Origin: G965222535 sp965222535
GTDB lineage: Bacteria > Pseudomonadota > Gammaproteobacteria > HK1
Assembly: GCA_965222535.1 (NCBI GenBank)
Contig: OZ244957.1
Location: forward strand, 2,418,001-2,482,000
Direction of reading: 5' to 3'
Length of the DNA stretch: 64,000 nt
Of this stretch, positions 1 through 8,276 are shown piece by piece; the first letter of the stretch is position 1; each line of letters opens with the position of its first letter. Under the pieces are notes generated by a model, which had not been told where the DNA came from, did no database searches, and saw nothing but the letters and a program-made list of their open reading frames with translations. The position numbers and the translations under genes were made by a program.

Positions 1-663
1 TTTATACGGCGATGCGAGCGGCATCACCACCGGTACCGCGATGTGATCGGAATAGCGGCGGATGATTTGGCGGAGCTTCATGTCATCAATAAATTCATCG
101 CGTACCGCTTCACGCAAATGCAGTTCGACGGTTGTCCCGCGTTGCTTGACTTCTGCTGCTGCCACGCTAAATGTGCCGTCTCCAGTTGAATGCCAATGCA
201 CTCCCTCGCTCACCGGCAATCCAGCGCGGCGGGAGAACACCTGCACTTGATCAGACACCATGAACGTCGAATAGAAACCAACGCCAAACTGACCAATCAA
301 CTGTGCATCCTTGGAAGCATCTCCGCTGAGTGATTCAACAAACCGTTTGGTGCCCGATCGTGCAATCGTGCCCAGATTATGTACTATTTCATCACGGCTC
401 ATGCCGATGCCATTATCGCTGATGCGGATGGTCGCGGCTGCTTTGTCAATCGCGACACTTATCTTGAGATCGTTGTCGCCTTCATAAAGCGTTTCGTCGG
501 TAAGCGCATCAAAGCGCAGTCTGTCAATCGCATCGGTTCCGTTTGAGATCAACTCGCGCAGAAAAATATCTCTGCTGCTATATAACGAATTGATCATCAG
601 ATCCAGCAACTGGCGGTTCTCAGTTTGGAAATCGTAAGTTTGTTTCTGGGAGTCGGTGTCCAT
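1..663 (-). CDS. htpG: HtpG (Hsp90 chaperone), N-terminal part, cut by window edge
   Basis: The reverse strand is open from an ATG at 663 to the window edge, 221 codons without a stop. The translation is the N-terminal ATP-binding domain of bacterial Hsp90: MDTDSQKQTYDFQTENRQLL at the start, then the LREL(I)SN helix, DNGIGM (ATP lid region), GTIARSGT and QFGVGFYS. HtpG is a cytosolic dimeric ATP-dependent chaperone. The middle and C-terminal dimerisation domains lie outside the window. Oddity: the usual NASDA(x)DKLR nucleotide-contact helix reads NGTDAIDRLR, so Ala-Ser is replaced by Gly-Thr next to the conserved Asn; the catalytic Glu side (RELIS) is kept. A 9-bp hairpin lies just upstream at 699-720. 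Identity is very secure. Confidence 0.95.
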   Translation of the reverse strand, partial: MDTDSQKQTYDFQTENRQLLDLMINSLYSSRDIFLRELISNGTDAIDRLRFDALTDETLYEGDNDLKISVAIDKAAATIRISDNGIGMSRDEIVHNLGTIARSGTKRFVESLSGDASKDAQLIGQFGVGFYSTFMVSDQVQVFSRRAGLPVSEGVHWHSTGDGTFSVAAAEVKQRGTTVELHLREAVRDEFIDDMKLRQIIRRYSDHIAVPVVMPLASPYK

Positions 664-698
664 GTTTCTTTTCAGCAGATGTAAGGGGTGTTGAACAT

Positions 699-828
699 AA
701 GGCACCTCGCAAGGTGCCTTGCGGGGCTTGTCTATTAGTGGAATGATTATAAATCAACGGCTTACGTTACAGATGAAGGTGCTCCTTTCCCGAACCCCCC
801 ATCCCGTTGAGGTTCCTCAAGGTTCCCA
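699..828 (+). repeat. Family R1 dispersed repeat, copy a
   Basis: It begins with a short hairpin (AAGGCACCT/AGGTGCCTT, 699-720), continues with GGGGCTTGTCTATTAGTGG and a TTATAAATCAACGGCTTACG segment, then CCCCATCCCGTTGAGGTTCC. The same order of blocks recurs at about 8.2, 9.9, 28, 29.9, 53.5, 55.5, 58.5 and 63.1 kb, on both strands. No ORF is conserved in it. It looks like a non-coding MITE- or REP-like element. Confidence 0.75.
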
Positions 829-922
829 TAAGGCATAATAATACTTCAGAGGACTTGCAGGCAAGCCGCCAGTGGGCGTTACGCCCAGCACTTGCTGATA
901 GTGGCGCAACACGACCGCAACA

Positions 923-995
923 CGCGCCCGGAAGGATTTGAACCTCCGACCCCCTGGTTCGTAGCCAGGTGCTCTATCCTCTGAGCTACGGGCGC
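923..995 (-). tRNA. tRNA-Arg (anticodon ACG)
   Basis: On the reverse strand the gene starts GCGCCCGTAGCTCAG at 995 and ends with CGGGCGC (930-924) plus discriminator G at 923. The 7-bp acceptor stem pairs perfectly. The anticodon loop CTACGAA gives anticodon ACG, which is read as inosine after deamination and decodes CGU/CGC/CGA. The T-loop GTTCAAATC is standard. CCA is not encoded. Length is 73 nt. Confidence 0.95.
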
Positions 996-1007
996 AATGG
1001 GGAGACA

Positions 1008-1013
1008 ATTATA
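1008..1013 (-). promoter_or_regulatory. Candidate -10 box for tRNA-Arg
   Basis: A perfect TATAAT on the reverse strand lies 12 nt before the tRNA 5' end, the right distance for a short leader. No convincing -35 hexamer is present at 16-18 nt. Confidence 0.35.
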
Positions 1014-1126
1014 TACGCAAACAACAGCTATAGGGTACCTCGATTCAACAAGCAGATGCCCTTTAGCGAGCCTCAGATCGCATTCAGAGCATCACTTTAT
1101 TTCTCAAAGTTACGTGCGATACTGCT

Positions 1127-1456
1127 TCAATCAGGTATTCTTATATTATCGAGATCCCCTCCATTATCTAAATAATTCACCACCCATCCGGGTTTCCTGC
1201 CTTTCCCTGTCCAGGTTTCAGCGGCATTTGATGGATTCCGATAGCGCGGCACACTTTTTGTTTCGCTGCCACCCTTCGATCCTCCCAGCAGCTCATCAAG
1301 CGAGAAGCCGTGTTTTGTAGCCACGCTTTTGACTTCGTCCAAGGCTTGTCTCTTACGCCGTTTACCGTATGACTCAATTGCTTTGTTAAGGCTTCGTTGA
1401 AGCCTGACAAGTTCATCATAGGACAATTCGTTAAGATCAATACTGTCAATACTCAT
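1127..1456 (-). CDS. H-NS family nucleoid-associated protein
   Basis: A 109-residue protein. The N-terminal half is a charged helical oligomerisation region (about residues 5-55: LSYDELVRLQRSLNKAIESY and following). The C-terminal half carries the H-NS DNA-binding signature: YRNP near residue 72, then TWTGKGRKPGWV, the AT-hook-like loop that enters the minor groove of AT-rich DNA. H-NS family proteins silence horizontally acquired AT-rich genes. That fits a window with several AT-rich inserts (hsd island, 36.8 kb, 40.6 kb), although the link is inference. The start ATG at 1456 follows GGAGAATAATAAT, a good ribosome site. The length resembles short beta/gamma H-NS paralogues (90-110 aa) rather than E. 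coli H-NS (137 aa). It stands alone, next to tRNA-Arg. Confidence 0.9.
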   Translation of the reverse strand: MSIDSIDLNELSYDELVRLQRSLNKAIESYGKRRKRQALDEVKSVATKHGFSLDELLGGSKGGSETKSVPRYRNPSNAAETWTGKGRKPGWVVNYLDNGGDLDNIRIPD

Positions 1457-2665
1457 ATTATTATTCTCCTTAGGTCAGATACTGAAAAGGTCGCACGCTA
1501 ATAACAATGGCGCAGTCGTTATAATATAGAAAGCAATTCCAATTAGCAAGCGCAGCGAGTTTGTCGTCAGAAAATATTTGTTGAGGTGTTTTGACGCCTG
1601 AGTGTCAGAGTGAGATTTTAGTTTATCCATGATGGGGATCATTTGCGGGTCCCATTTGTATAAGTTTCATTCTGCGCAAGGCGGCGGCTTATGCCAGCAC
1701 ACTGCGCATTTACAGCTACCCAGAAGTCATGAGGCAGAATAAGAAAGTACGCAATCTGGGTGTCGATGCTAAAAGGCAACCACGCGACAGGGCGTTATTC
1801 TGGTGCTTTGCGTTATCAGAACTCAAGCTGGCATCTCGCAAAACCCGCTTCGCCAGCTTTTCGAGGTGCCAGATTATGGCGTTATACTCATGCTGTTTGA
1901 AGATACAGGAGGGGGCTATTCTTGATGATCTCGCAAAAGGTCCAGTTGCTCCTGTTTAGGTCATTACTAACGCTCATAATTAATTCGTAAAGTGTTGATA
2001 TTCATGGGTATTATTTTTCTTTCTAAAACACCAAGGTAGCCGCGGATGGCGTATTGCGAAACCTTCATTTTTAATCCTCCGCAACGACCAAGCCCCGCTT
2101 AGTTGTTGCGGATAAAAACAAAAAGATACCAGAGAATCAAACGCAGCCGCTAATGCCAGAGCGTCAAATGCAGCAGCGCCTTGGGGCACACAAAACCGCC
2201 TCTATTTCAGGATTTTTCTAGGTAGCTCATATCTGTAGCGGCCCCTTCCTTATTACATCAGGAACGCACTTGCGGGTTGAAGCCAAAATGCCTTATAGCG
2301 TACTTCAACGCATCCCAAGCACCAAAGCGCCGTTTGATTACCCGAGACATGGCTTGCGCGAACGCAAGCGGAGGAAAGACAGCGCTCAGTTGATTTATCA
2401 ACTGCGTTCAATCGGTGTTTTTCAGTCGCCGGCAACAATACACCCAAAGAACACCGACTTTTCCTCTGCCGCCTGTTTCAATCGCTTAGCGACGGTTGCT
2501 TTACATTCACGCAGATCGAGCGCCTGCTTTCTGTTCTATCGCCACAAAACGGCGTGTTTGCTTCTTCTTTATCGCATAGACCATTGATGCAAGGATCAGT
2601 TGTTTCATCGCTGACGCTGTCAGCGGCTAGGTGGCTGCATTATCTCTGCCGCGCCATGTCCGTTT
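1457..2665. other. 1.2-kb gene-poor stretch with repeat debris
   Basis: No ORF here resembles a known protein. Visible pieces are an R1-type hairpin near 1832-1873 (GGCATCTCGCAAAACC...TTTTCGAGGTGCC), a short repeat TACTCATGCT(g)TTTGAAGATA near 1890 that recurs near 9690, and the R4 repeat at 1935-2063. The rest (about 2070-2660) is unassigned. The phrase gcgggttgaa(g/t)cca near 2273 recurs near 58632. Confidence 0.6.
1935..2063 (+). repeat. Family R4 dispersed repeat, copy 1
   Basis: About 130 bp that recurs at 57411-57546 and 62945-63062. Shared blocks include GATCTCGCAAAAGGTCCA, TCATTACTAACGC(t/c)CATAAT, AATTCGTAAAGTGTTGAT and ATGGGTATTATT. The 57.4-kb copy abuts an IS481 transposase relic, so this may be the tail of a lost mobile element. 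That is inference. Confidence 0.6.
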
Positions 2666-2711
2666 TTGATAAAGCGTTTCGATTAACTTATACCAAGCGC
2701 TCCCGTATAAT
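2666..2711 (+). promoter_or_regulatory. Candidate promoters for hinT
   Basis: Two overlapping sigma70-like sites are visible. One is TTGATA (2666) with a 17-nt spacer and TATACC (2689). The other is TTAACT (2683) with a 17-nt spacer and a perfect TATAAT (2706). They lie 110-160 nt upstream of the hinT ATG, and nothing else on this strand follows. Confidence 0.45.
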
Positions 2712-2827
2712 CATCGTTTTGGTTGCTGTTCCGCGGCTAATGGCGCGCTGACAATAAACATGGCGCGACGCGAGATGCAGGCGATCATCTGCACGCTGGC
2801 TGTTTAATCTAACGATGAGGCCCTTCA

Positions 2828-3193
2828 ATGACTACTCTCTTCAGCCGTATTATTAACCACGAATTAAGTGGCGATATCGTTTACCAAGATGAACGCGTGA
2901 CCGCGTTCCGCGATATCAGGCCGCAAGCGCCAACGCATATTCTGATTGTGCCTAACCGCGAAATCCCAACCGTCAATGATCTGCAAGAGGCCGACTGCAA
3001 CCTGATCGGTCACATCGTTCTGGTGGCCAAGAACTTAGCCGCTGATGAAGGAATCGATGAAAGTGGCTACCGCTTGATCATCAATTGCAACGGGGATGGC
3101 AACCAAGAGGTATTCCATCTGCATCTGCATCTGTTAGGCGGACGCAGTCTGGGGCCGATGCTAAGTCGCAGCGGCACCGCTGTTAGCGAATGA
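2828..3193 (+). CDS. hinT: HIT-family purine nucleoside phosphoramidase
   Basis: A 121-residue histidine-triad hydrolase. The signature VFHLHLHLLGGR (H-x-H-x-H) sits near residue 98-109; the central His of the triad is the nucleophile that forms the nucleotidyl intermediate. Upstream features fit the family: FSRII at the start, V(F)RDIRPQAPTHILIVPN and GYRLIINCN. HinT enzymes cleave adenosine phosphoramidates and aminoacyl-adenylates in the cytosol. The length is typical (about 115-120 aa). AACGATGAGGCCC precedes the ATG. It is transcribed away from its neighbours as a single gene; gatB converges from the right. Confidence 0.93.
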   Translation: MTTLFSRIINHELSGDIVYQDERVTAFRDIRPQAPTHILIVPNREIPTVNDLQEADCNLIGHIVLVAKNLAADEGIDESGYRLIINCNGDGNQEVFHLHLHLLGGRSLGPMLSRSGTAVSE

Positions 3194-3294
3194 GGGGGCG
3201 CTGCGTACTGTCCGTGTGCCAAGGCTCAATGCACCCAGGTCCAGTGGTGCGCCAGTGGTGCGCCAATGCCGCGGTCGCCACGGGAGGCGGCCGC

Positions 3295-4761
3295 TCAGTT
3301 CACCGCATCCAGACGGGCGCGTAGCAGTGCGTTGACCTGCTGTGGGTTGGCCTGACCGCGGGAAAGTTTCATCACTTGCCCGACCAAATATCCTAAAACC
3401 TTAGTTTTACCCGCTCGGTATTGCGCGACCTGTTTCTGGTTGGTCTCAATCACGGTATCGATCAGGGTCGCCAGCGCGCTGTGATCGGAGATCTGTTGCA
3501 GCCGCTGCGTGCGGATAATCTCATCCGCATCGATCTCTTGCGTCCACATTTGATCAAATACCTCTCTGGCTGTGGAACCAGAAATCACCTGTTCGCTGAT
3601 GCGTTGCACTAATTGTCCGAGTTGTCGTGGGGTTATTGGTGCTTCTTTGATGCTTATTGCACAACGATTGAGTGCTGCTGCTACCGCACCGGTTGTCCAG
3701 TTCGCCACGGCCTTCGTTTGCCCCACAGGCGCTGCGGCGACAGTCGCTTCAAAATAATCGGCGAGCTCACGGGAGGTGGTCAACTGAATGGCGTCGTGTT
3801 CATTGAGACCATAATCGCGCATGAAACGGTTACGGCGCTGATCGGGCAGCTCTGGCAGCTCTGCGCGCAGTTCTTCGATAAGCGCAGGTTCAACCACTAA
3901 CGGCGGTAGATCGGGATCAGGAAAATAACGGTAATCGTTTGCGTTTTCTTTGCTGCGCATTGGGCGGGTGTGGTTGTTCAGTGGATCATACAGGCGCGTT
4001 TCCTGAATAACCGCTTGATCGCTCTCCAGCAATTCAATCTGGCGCTTTATTTCGTATTCAATAGCGCGTTCCAGAAAGCGAAAAGAGTTCAGGTTTTTGA
4101 TTTCGGCGCGCGTGCCAAGCAACTGGCTGCCAGCGGGGCGCACCGATACATTGGCATCGCAACGGAACGAACCCTCCTGCATATTGCCGTCGCAGATCCC
4201 GATAAAGCGCGTGATTAAGTGAACTTTGCGCATATACGCGACGGCTTCCTTGGTGGAATACATTTCCGGTTCGGAGACGATCTCGAGCAATGGCACGCCG
4301 GCGCGATTGAGATCGATGGCGGCTTGATCAGGATAGCGATCGTGGATCAGTTTTCCGGCGTCTTCCTCCAAGTGGGCGCGGGTGACAGCAATCGAACGTT
4401 GCCAGCCATCACCTTCAATGTTGACCTTCCCACCGCTGACGATCGGTTGCTCGTACTGGGATATTTGGTAGCCTTTGGGCAGGTCAGGATAAAAGTAATT
4501 CTTGCGTGCGAAGATCGAGCGCGGCGCAATCTGCGCGCTGATAGCGAGTCCAAAGCGGATAGCCATTCGCACTGCCTCAAGGTTGAAGAGCGGCAATACC
4601 CCCGGCAACCCTAAGTCAATCGCGCACGCCTGACTGTTGGGCGCTGCGCCATAAGCTGTCGATGCCGCTGAGAAGGCCTTGCTGCGGGTCAATAGCTGGG
4701 CATGGATCTCCAAGCCGATGACCGGCTGCCAAACGCTTGAGGGAGGGTGCCTAGCCAGCAT
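3295..4761 (-). CDS. gatB: Asp-tRNA(Asn)/Glu-tRNA(Gln) amidotransferase subunit B
   Basis: A 488-residue GatB, the tRNA-binding and kinase subunit of the GatCAB transamidosome, which converts Asp-tRNA(Asn) and Glu-tRNA(Gln) to the amidated forms. The N-terminal cradle begins VIGLEIHAQL; later landmarks are GLPGVLPL, KNYFYPDLPKGYQISQY and NRAGVPLLEIVSEPEM. The C-terminal GatB/YqeY tail domain runs from about residue 340, with the closing VGQVMK(L)SRGQANPQQVN motif. The usual partners gatA and gatC are not adjacent; the upstream gene is fghA. So gatB is either detached from gatCA or its partners lie elsewhere. A hairpin at 4809-4829 separates it from fghA. Confidence 0.95.
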   Translation of the reverse strand: MLARHPPSSVWQPVIGLEIHAQLLTRSKAFSAASTAYGAAPNSQACAIDLGLPGVLPLFNLEAVRMAIRFGLAISAQIAPRSIFARKNYFYPDLPKGYQISQYEQPIVSGGKVNIEGDGWQRSIAVTRAHLEEDAGKLIHDRYPDQAAIDLNRAGVPLLEIVSEPEMYSTKEAVAYMRKVHLITRFIGICDGNMQEGSFRCDANVSVRPAGSQLLGTRAEIKNLNSFRFLERAIEYEIKRQIELLESDQAVIQETRLYDPLNNHTRPMRSKENANDYRYFPDPDLPPLVVEPALIEELRAELPELPDQRRNRFMRDYGLNEHDAIQLTTSRELADYFEATVAAAPVGQTKAVANWTTGAVAAALNRCAISIKEAPITPRQLGQLVQRISEQVISGSTAREVFDQMWTQEIDADEIIRTQRLQQISDHSALATLIDTVIETNQKQVAQYRAGKTKVLGYLVGQVMKLSRGQANPQQVNALLRARLDAVN

Positions 4762-4808
4762 CAGATCAGCCCTAGGTGCGCTCCCAAGCGTTTGTTAGGG
4801 TGAACCTC

Positions 4809-4829
4809 AAAACCAGTTCCGCTGGTTTT
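4809..4829. terminator. Hairpin between fghA and gatB
   Basis: AAAACCAG-ttccg-CTGGTTTT followed by TTCG, inside a GAACCTC...CGAGAGGC frame like the R1 hairpins. It could act as a weak terminator in either direction, or simply be a repeat remnant. Confidence 0.4.
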
Positions 4830-4839
4830 TCGAGAGGCC

Positions 4840-5703
4840 TTACGGTGACAGGCTTTCCTGATCACAACACAGAAAACGGCGATGGTGATCGATATGATCT
4901 TTGATGAAGGATTGGATAAAGTAGTAGCCGTGGTCATAACCGGCGTGCATACGCAACGTGAGCGGTTGGCCGGTTTGCTCACATGCCTGCTGGAAGGCCG
5001 CTGGGTGCAGTTGTTGCGCTAGGAAAGAGTCGTTTTCGCCTTGGTCGATAAGGATCAAACGCTGTCTTCGACCGGCGCGCACCAGTTCGGTGGCATCGTG
5101 TGCTGTCCAAGTGCTGCGCTCAGGCCCGAGATAGCCAGTGAACGCCTTTTCTCCCCACGGGCAGCGGGTTGGCGCGGCGATCGGTGCAAAAGCCGACACT
5201 GAACGATACCGCTGCGGAAACTTCAGCGCCAAAGTCAGCGCGCCATGACCACCCATGGAGTGCCCCATGATGCCACTGCAGTCGGTGCGCAGCGCGAAGG
5301 CGTCGAGCACCACGGCGGCGAGTTCATCGACGATGTAGCTTTGCATACGGTAATGCTGGTGCCACGGTGGACGCTCAGCGTCAATATAAAAGCCAGCGCC
5401 AGTACCAAAATCCCAGTCGTCGTCGGCGCCGGGGATGGCAGTGCCGCGGGGGCTGGTATCAGGGAACACAATGGCGATTCCAGCCGCCGCCGCTGCTGCC
5501 TGAATGCCCGATTTGAGCGCCGCTGTCTCTTCGTTGCACGTCAGGCCGGCCAGATAATACAGCACCGGCACGGGCGCTTTCTCAGCCTGCGGCGGCAGAT
5601 ACACGCCGAAGCACATAGCGGTTCCGGTTGCCGCTGAATGGTGACGGTAAAACCCTTGCGTACCACCATGACAGCGGTATTCTCTCAGTGTTTCCATGAT
5701 CAT
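4840..5703 (-). CDS. fghA: S-formylglutathione hydrolase
   Basis: A 287-residue esterase D/FghA alpha/beta hydrolase. The nucleophile elbow GHSMGGHGA is near residue 146; the acid Asp lies in QGENDSFL and the catalytic His in YDHGYYF near the C-terminus. The conserved YYLAGLTCNEE oxyanion-loop segment is present. It hydrolyses S-formylglutathione to formate and glutathione, the last step of glutathione-dependent formaldehyde detoxification. It starts 17 nt after the stop of the upstream dehydrogenase gene, so the two form an operon that carries out consecutive reactions. The start could be either of the first two Met codons (MIMETL). Confidence 0.95.
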   Translation of the reverse strand: MIMETLREYRCHGGTQGFYRHHSAATGTAMCFGVYLPPQAEKAPVPVLYYLAGLTCNEETAALKSGIQAAAAAAGIAIVFPDTSPRGTAIPGADDDWDFGTGAGFYIDAERPPWHQHYRMQSYIVDELAAVVLDAFALRTDCSGIMGHSMGGHGALTLALKFPQRYRSVSAFAPIAAPTRCPWGEKAFTGYLGPERSTWTAHDATELVRAGRRQRLILIDQGENDSFLAQQLHPAAFQQACEQTGQPLTLRMHAGYDHGYYFIQSFIKDHIDHHRRFLCCDQESLSP

Positions 5704-5720
5704 CGTCGAGCGCGTCGGAT

Positions 5721-6830
5721 TCAGAAAATCACCACGCTGCGGATCGACTCGCCAGCATGCATCAAGTCGAAAGCCTTGTTGATGTCTTTAAACGGTAAGA
5801 CGTGGGTGATCAGATCATCAATGTTAATTTTGCCGTCCATGTACCAATCGACGATCTTGGGGACATCAGTGCGCCCCTTGGCACCGCCGAAGGCACTTCC
5901 TCGCCATACCCGGCCGGTAACCAACTGAAACGGGCGGGTGGAAATTTCCTGCCCTGCGCCAGCGACACCGATGATGATACTCTCACCCCAGCCCTTATGG
6001 CAGCATTCTAGGGCGTGGCGCATGGTGTTGACGTTACCGATACATTCAAACGAGTAATCAGCCCCGCCGCGGGTCAGATCGACTAGATAAGGAACCAGAT
6101 CGCCCGCCACCTCGCTAGGGTTGACGAAATGGGTCATGCCAAGTTTCTCCGCCAGCGGCCGCTTAGCGTGGTTGAGATCAACGCCGACGATCATGTCTGC
6201 GCCGACCATACGCAAGCCTTGGATGACGTTCAGCCCGATGCCGCCCAGGCCAAATACCACGCAGTTGGCACCAGCTTCCACCTTGGCGGTGTTGATCACC
6301 GCACCGATGCCGGTTGTTACGCCGCAGCCGATATAGCAAATCTTATCGAAAGGTGCGTCTTCGCGCACCTTGGCGACGGCGATCTCCGGCAGTACCGTGT
6401 GGTTAGCAAAAGTTGAAGTCCCCATGTAATGGTAAACGGGATCTTTGCCGATACGAAAACGGCTACTGCCATCGGGCATCACCCCCTGTCCCTGAGTGGT
6501 TCGGATCGCTTGGCAAAGGTTGGTTTTACCAGAGGTGCAGTACGCGCATTGACGGCACTCTGGGGTGTACAGCGGGATCACATGATCGCCTGGTTTTACG
6601 CTGCTGACATTGGCACCGACCTGCAATACCACGCCGGCACCCTCATGCCCGAGAATGGACGGGAACAAGCCCTCAGGATCTGCGCCTGAACGGGTAAATT
6701 CATCGGTGTGGCAAATGCCGGTAGCACGGATTTCGACCAGCACCTCGTCTGACTGGGGTCCAGAAAGCTCAACGTTCTCAATGCTCAGCGGCTGAGCGGG
6801 GGCATGGGCGACAGCGGCCAGAGTTTGCAT
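5721..6830 (-). CDS. frmA: S-(hydroxymethyl)glutathione dehydrogenase / class III alcohol dehydrogenase
   Basis: A 369-residue zinc alcohol dehydrogenase of class III. Catalytic-zinc ligands appear in ATGICHTDE (Cys) and GHEGAGVV (His). Structural-zinc cysteines are in TPECRQCAYCTSGKTNLC. The Rossmann motif GLGGIGLNVIQG and SAFGGAKGR near the end are class III hallmarks. It oxidises S-hydroxymethylglutathione, formed from formaldehyde and glutathione, to S-formylglutathione with NAD. Length equals the family norm. AGGAAAA lies 9 nt before the ATG. First gene of the frmA-fghA operon; no frmR-like repressor gene is seen upstream. Confidence 0.96.
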   Translation of the reverse strand: MQTLAAVAHAPAQPLSIENVELSGPQSDEVLVEIRATGICHTDEFTRSGADPEGLFPSILGHEGAGVVLQVGANVSSVKPGDHVIPLYTPECRQCAYCTSGKTNLCQAIRTTQGQGVMPDGSSRFRIGKDPVYHYMGTSTFANHTVLPEIAVAKVREDAPFDKICYIGCGVTTGIGAVINTAKVEAGANCVVFGLGGIGLNVIQGLRMVGADMIVGVDLNHAKRPLAEKLGMTHFVNPSEVAGDLVPYLVDLTRGGADYSFECIGNVNTMRHALECCHKGWGESIIIGVAGAGQEISTRPFQLVTGRVWRGSAFGGAKGRTDVPKIVDWYMDGKINIDDLITHVLPFKDINKAFDLMHAGESIRSVVIF

Positions 6831-7227
6831 GAGTGTATTTTCCTAAGGGGGAGAGTGGCAGGGAGATGCTATGCACATTATATACTTGTAATCCTTCAAG
6901 ATGTTTGATTGACGTGTTACCAAACGGTGCGTGGGAACGCCCCTCTTCCTCTGGGAGAGGGCCGAGGGGCCTTGGTTTTGACGGGGTGCCGTGCATGTTG
7001 CGTAGCCAAGTGCTGGGAATGCTTCGGGCGGCGTTTCTGGAAATACTGCGCTGCTGTTCTGGAGGAGAAGAACCCTCCAGCAATCATTTACATGGTGCCG
7101 CTTTGCGGATCGAGAGGTCAGCGACCGGCGCGCCACAGGCGCTCCTAATTAAAAATAAAAACGATTCTCTCCCCCTTTTTCCCCTATCCCGTTGAGGTTT
7201 TTCGATGTCCCTCGTTAAAATTCTGCC
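6831..7227. other. Intergenic repeat mosaic
   Basis: No gene. Around 6885-6990 lies a segment whose inverted copy is at about 31.69-31.82 kb (CTTGTAATCCTTCAAGAT, GGTGCGTGGGAACGCCCCTC, CTCTGGGAGAGGG). It is followed by an R2 repeat (7080-7160) and a partial R1 end (7165-7214, CCCGTTGAGGTTTTTCGATG). Confidence 0.6.
7080..7160 (+). repeat. Family R2 dispersed repeat
   Basis: Blocks are CATGGTGCCGCTTTGCGGAT, CGAGAGGTCAGCGACCGGCG and AATTAAAAATAAAAACGAT. Other copies lie at about 28023-28150 (+), 19722-19807 (-) and, truncated, 16085-16120. Non-coding. Confidence 0.65.
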
Positions 7228-8097
7228 TCACAGCCCTTGTTGGCCGACCCAGTCGTTAGCAAACTGAAACGCGCAGCGACCGCTGCGTGAGCCGCGGGCG
7301 AGTGCCCAGCGTAAGCTGGCGGCGCGTACTGCGCTCAGGTCCTGCGGCAGGGCATTGTATTTGTGCAGCCAGTGGTACGCAATGTCAAGGTATTGTTGCT
7401 GGTTATACGGATAAAAAGAGACCCATAAGCCAAAGCGCTCGGACAGCGAGATTTTCTCCTCTGTTGTGTCGCCGTAGTGGATCTCACCATCAACATGCGC
7501 TGCCTCGCGGTTCTCGCTGAAGTATTCCGGCAGCAGATGGCGGCGGTTTGAGGTGGCGTAAATCAGGACATTCGGCGAAAGGCTGCACACCGAGCCATCG
7601 AGAGCGGCTTTGAGTGGCTTATAGCTGCTATCATCCTCGCTGAAGGATAAATCATCGAAGAACAGGATGAAGCGTTGCGGGCAGTTGGCGATGCGATCGA
7701 CCAACTGTCCGAGAGTGAACAAGTCTTTCTTGTCAACCTCGATGATGCGCAAGCCCTGTTGCCAATAGGCGTTGACCAGCGCTTTCACCAGCGACGACTT
7801 ACCGGTGCCGCGTGCGCCCCACAATAAGGCATTATTGGCCGGTCGGTTATGCACAAACTGCCGGGTGTTGCGCTCGAGGAGCGCTTTTTGCTGATCGATG
7901 CACAGCAGATCGGCAAGCGCCTGATAACGCGGCTTCGCAATTGGCTGTAACAGCGCCCGATCGGCGACCACCTGCCAGCGACTGGCGATCGTCCGCCGCC
8001 AGTCGATCGCTGCTGCTGGCGGCGGCAGCGTCGCTTCAATGCGCTCAAGCAGGCGCTCAACGCGATCAAGAAACGTATTCATCCGCTCATCAACCAT
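7228..8097 (-). CDS. DUF815 family AAA-type ATPase
   Basis: A 289-residue P-loop protein. Walker A is GARGTGKSS (about residue 95) and Walker B is FILFFDDLSF (about 143-152); a sensor-like ATSNRRHL follows and GSRSGR near the C-terminus resembles an arginine-containing sensor II. This matches the DUF815 family (about 280-300 aa), ATPases of unknown function found in many Beta- and Gammaproteobacteria. The N-terminus is helical (DRVERLLERIEATL). The start ATG at 8097 follows GAGGTAAAAAAAG, a fair ribosome site. It lies downstream of zapE on the same strand, 180 bp away with an R1 fragment between, so co-transcription is uncertain. No partner gene is obvious. Confidence 0.85.
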   Translation of the reverse strand: MVDERMNTFLDRVERLLERIEATLPPPAAAIDWRRTIASRWQVVADRALLQPIAKPRYQALADLLCIDQQKALLERNTRQFVHNRPANNALLWGARGTGKSSLVKALVNAYWQQGLRIIEVDKKDLFTLGQLVDRIANCPQRFILFFDDLSFSEDDSSYKPLKAALDGSVCSLSPNVLIYATSNRRHLLPEYFSENREAAHVDGEIHYGDTTEEKISLSERFGLWVSFYPYNQQQYLDIAYHWLHKYNALPQDLSAVRAASLRWALARGSRSGRCAFQFANDWVGQQGL

Positions 8098-8149
8098 CTT
8101 TTTTTACCTCGCTCAACAGCACTGTGAGCATTAATGTCATGCCGTACCC

Positions 8150-8228
8150 AAGCAAGGGTTTTTTGTCTATTGGGGGCAATGACCTTTCCCCCAAACCCTC
8201 ATTCCGTTGAGTTTTTTCGAGGCACCAC
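8150..8228 (+). repeat. Family R1 repeat, partial copy b
   Basis: It contains TTGTCTATTGGGGG, CCTTTCCCCCAAACCCTCAT and CCGTTGAGTTTTTTCGAGGC, lacking the middle TTATAAATCAACG block. Confidence 0.55.
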
Positions 8229-8276
8229 AATTTTGCTTCTGGAGGCCGCGGAAAGCCGGGCGCTTGGTGTGGCGTC

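Noticed and set aside
1177..1449. Alternative 90-residue frame in the H-NS gene
   Set aside because: Out-of-frame shadow of a well-supported H-NS family protein.
3241..3275. Tandem CCAGTGGTGCG units
   Set aside because: Two to three imperfect 11-bp copies between convergent genes; too short to interpret.
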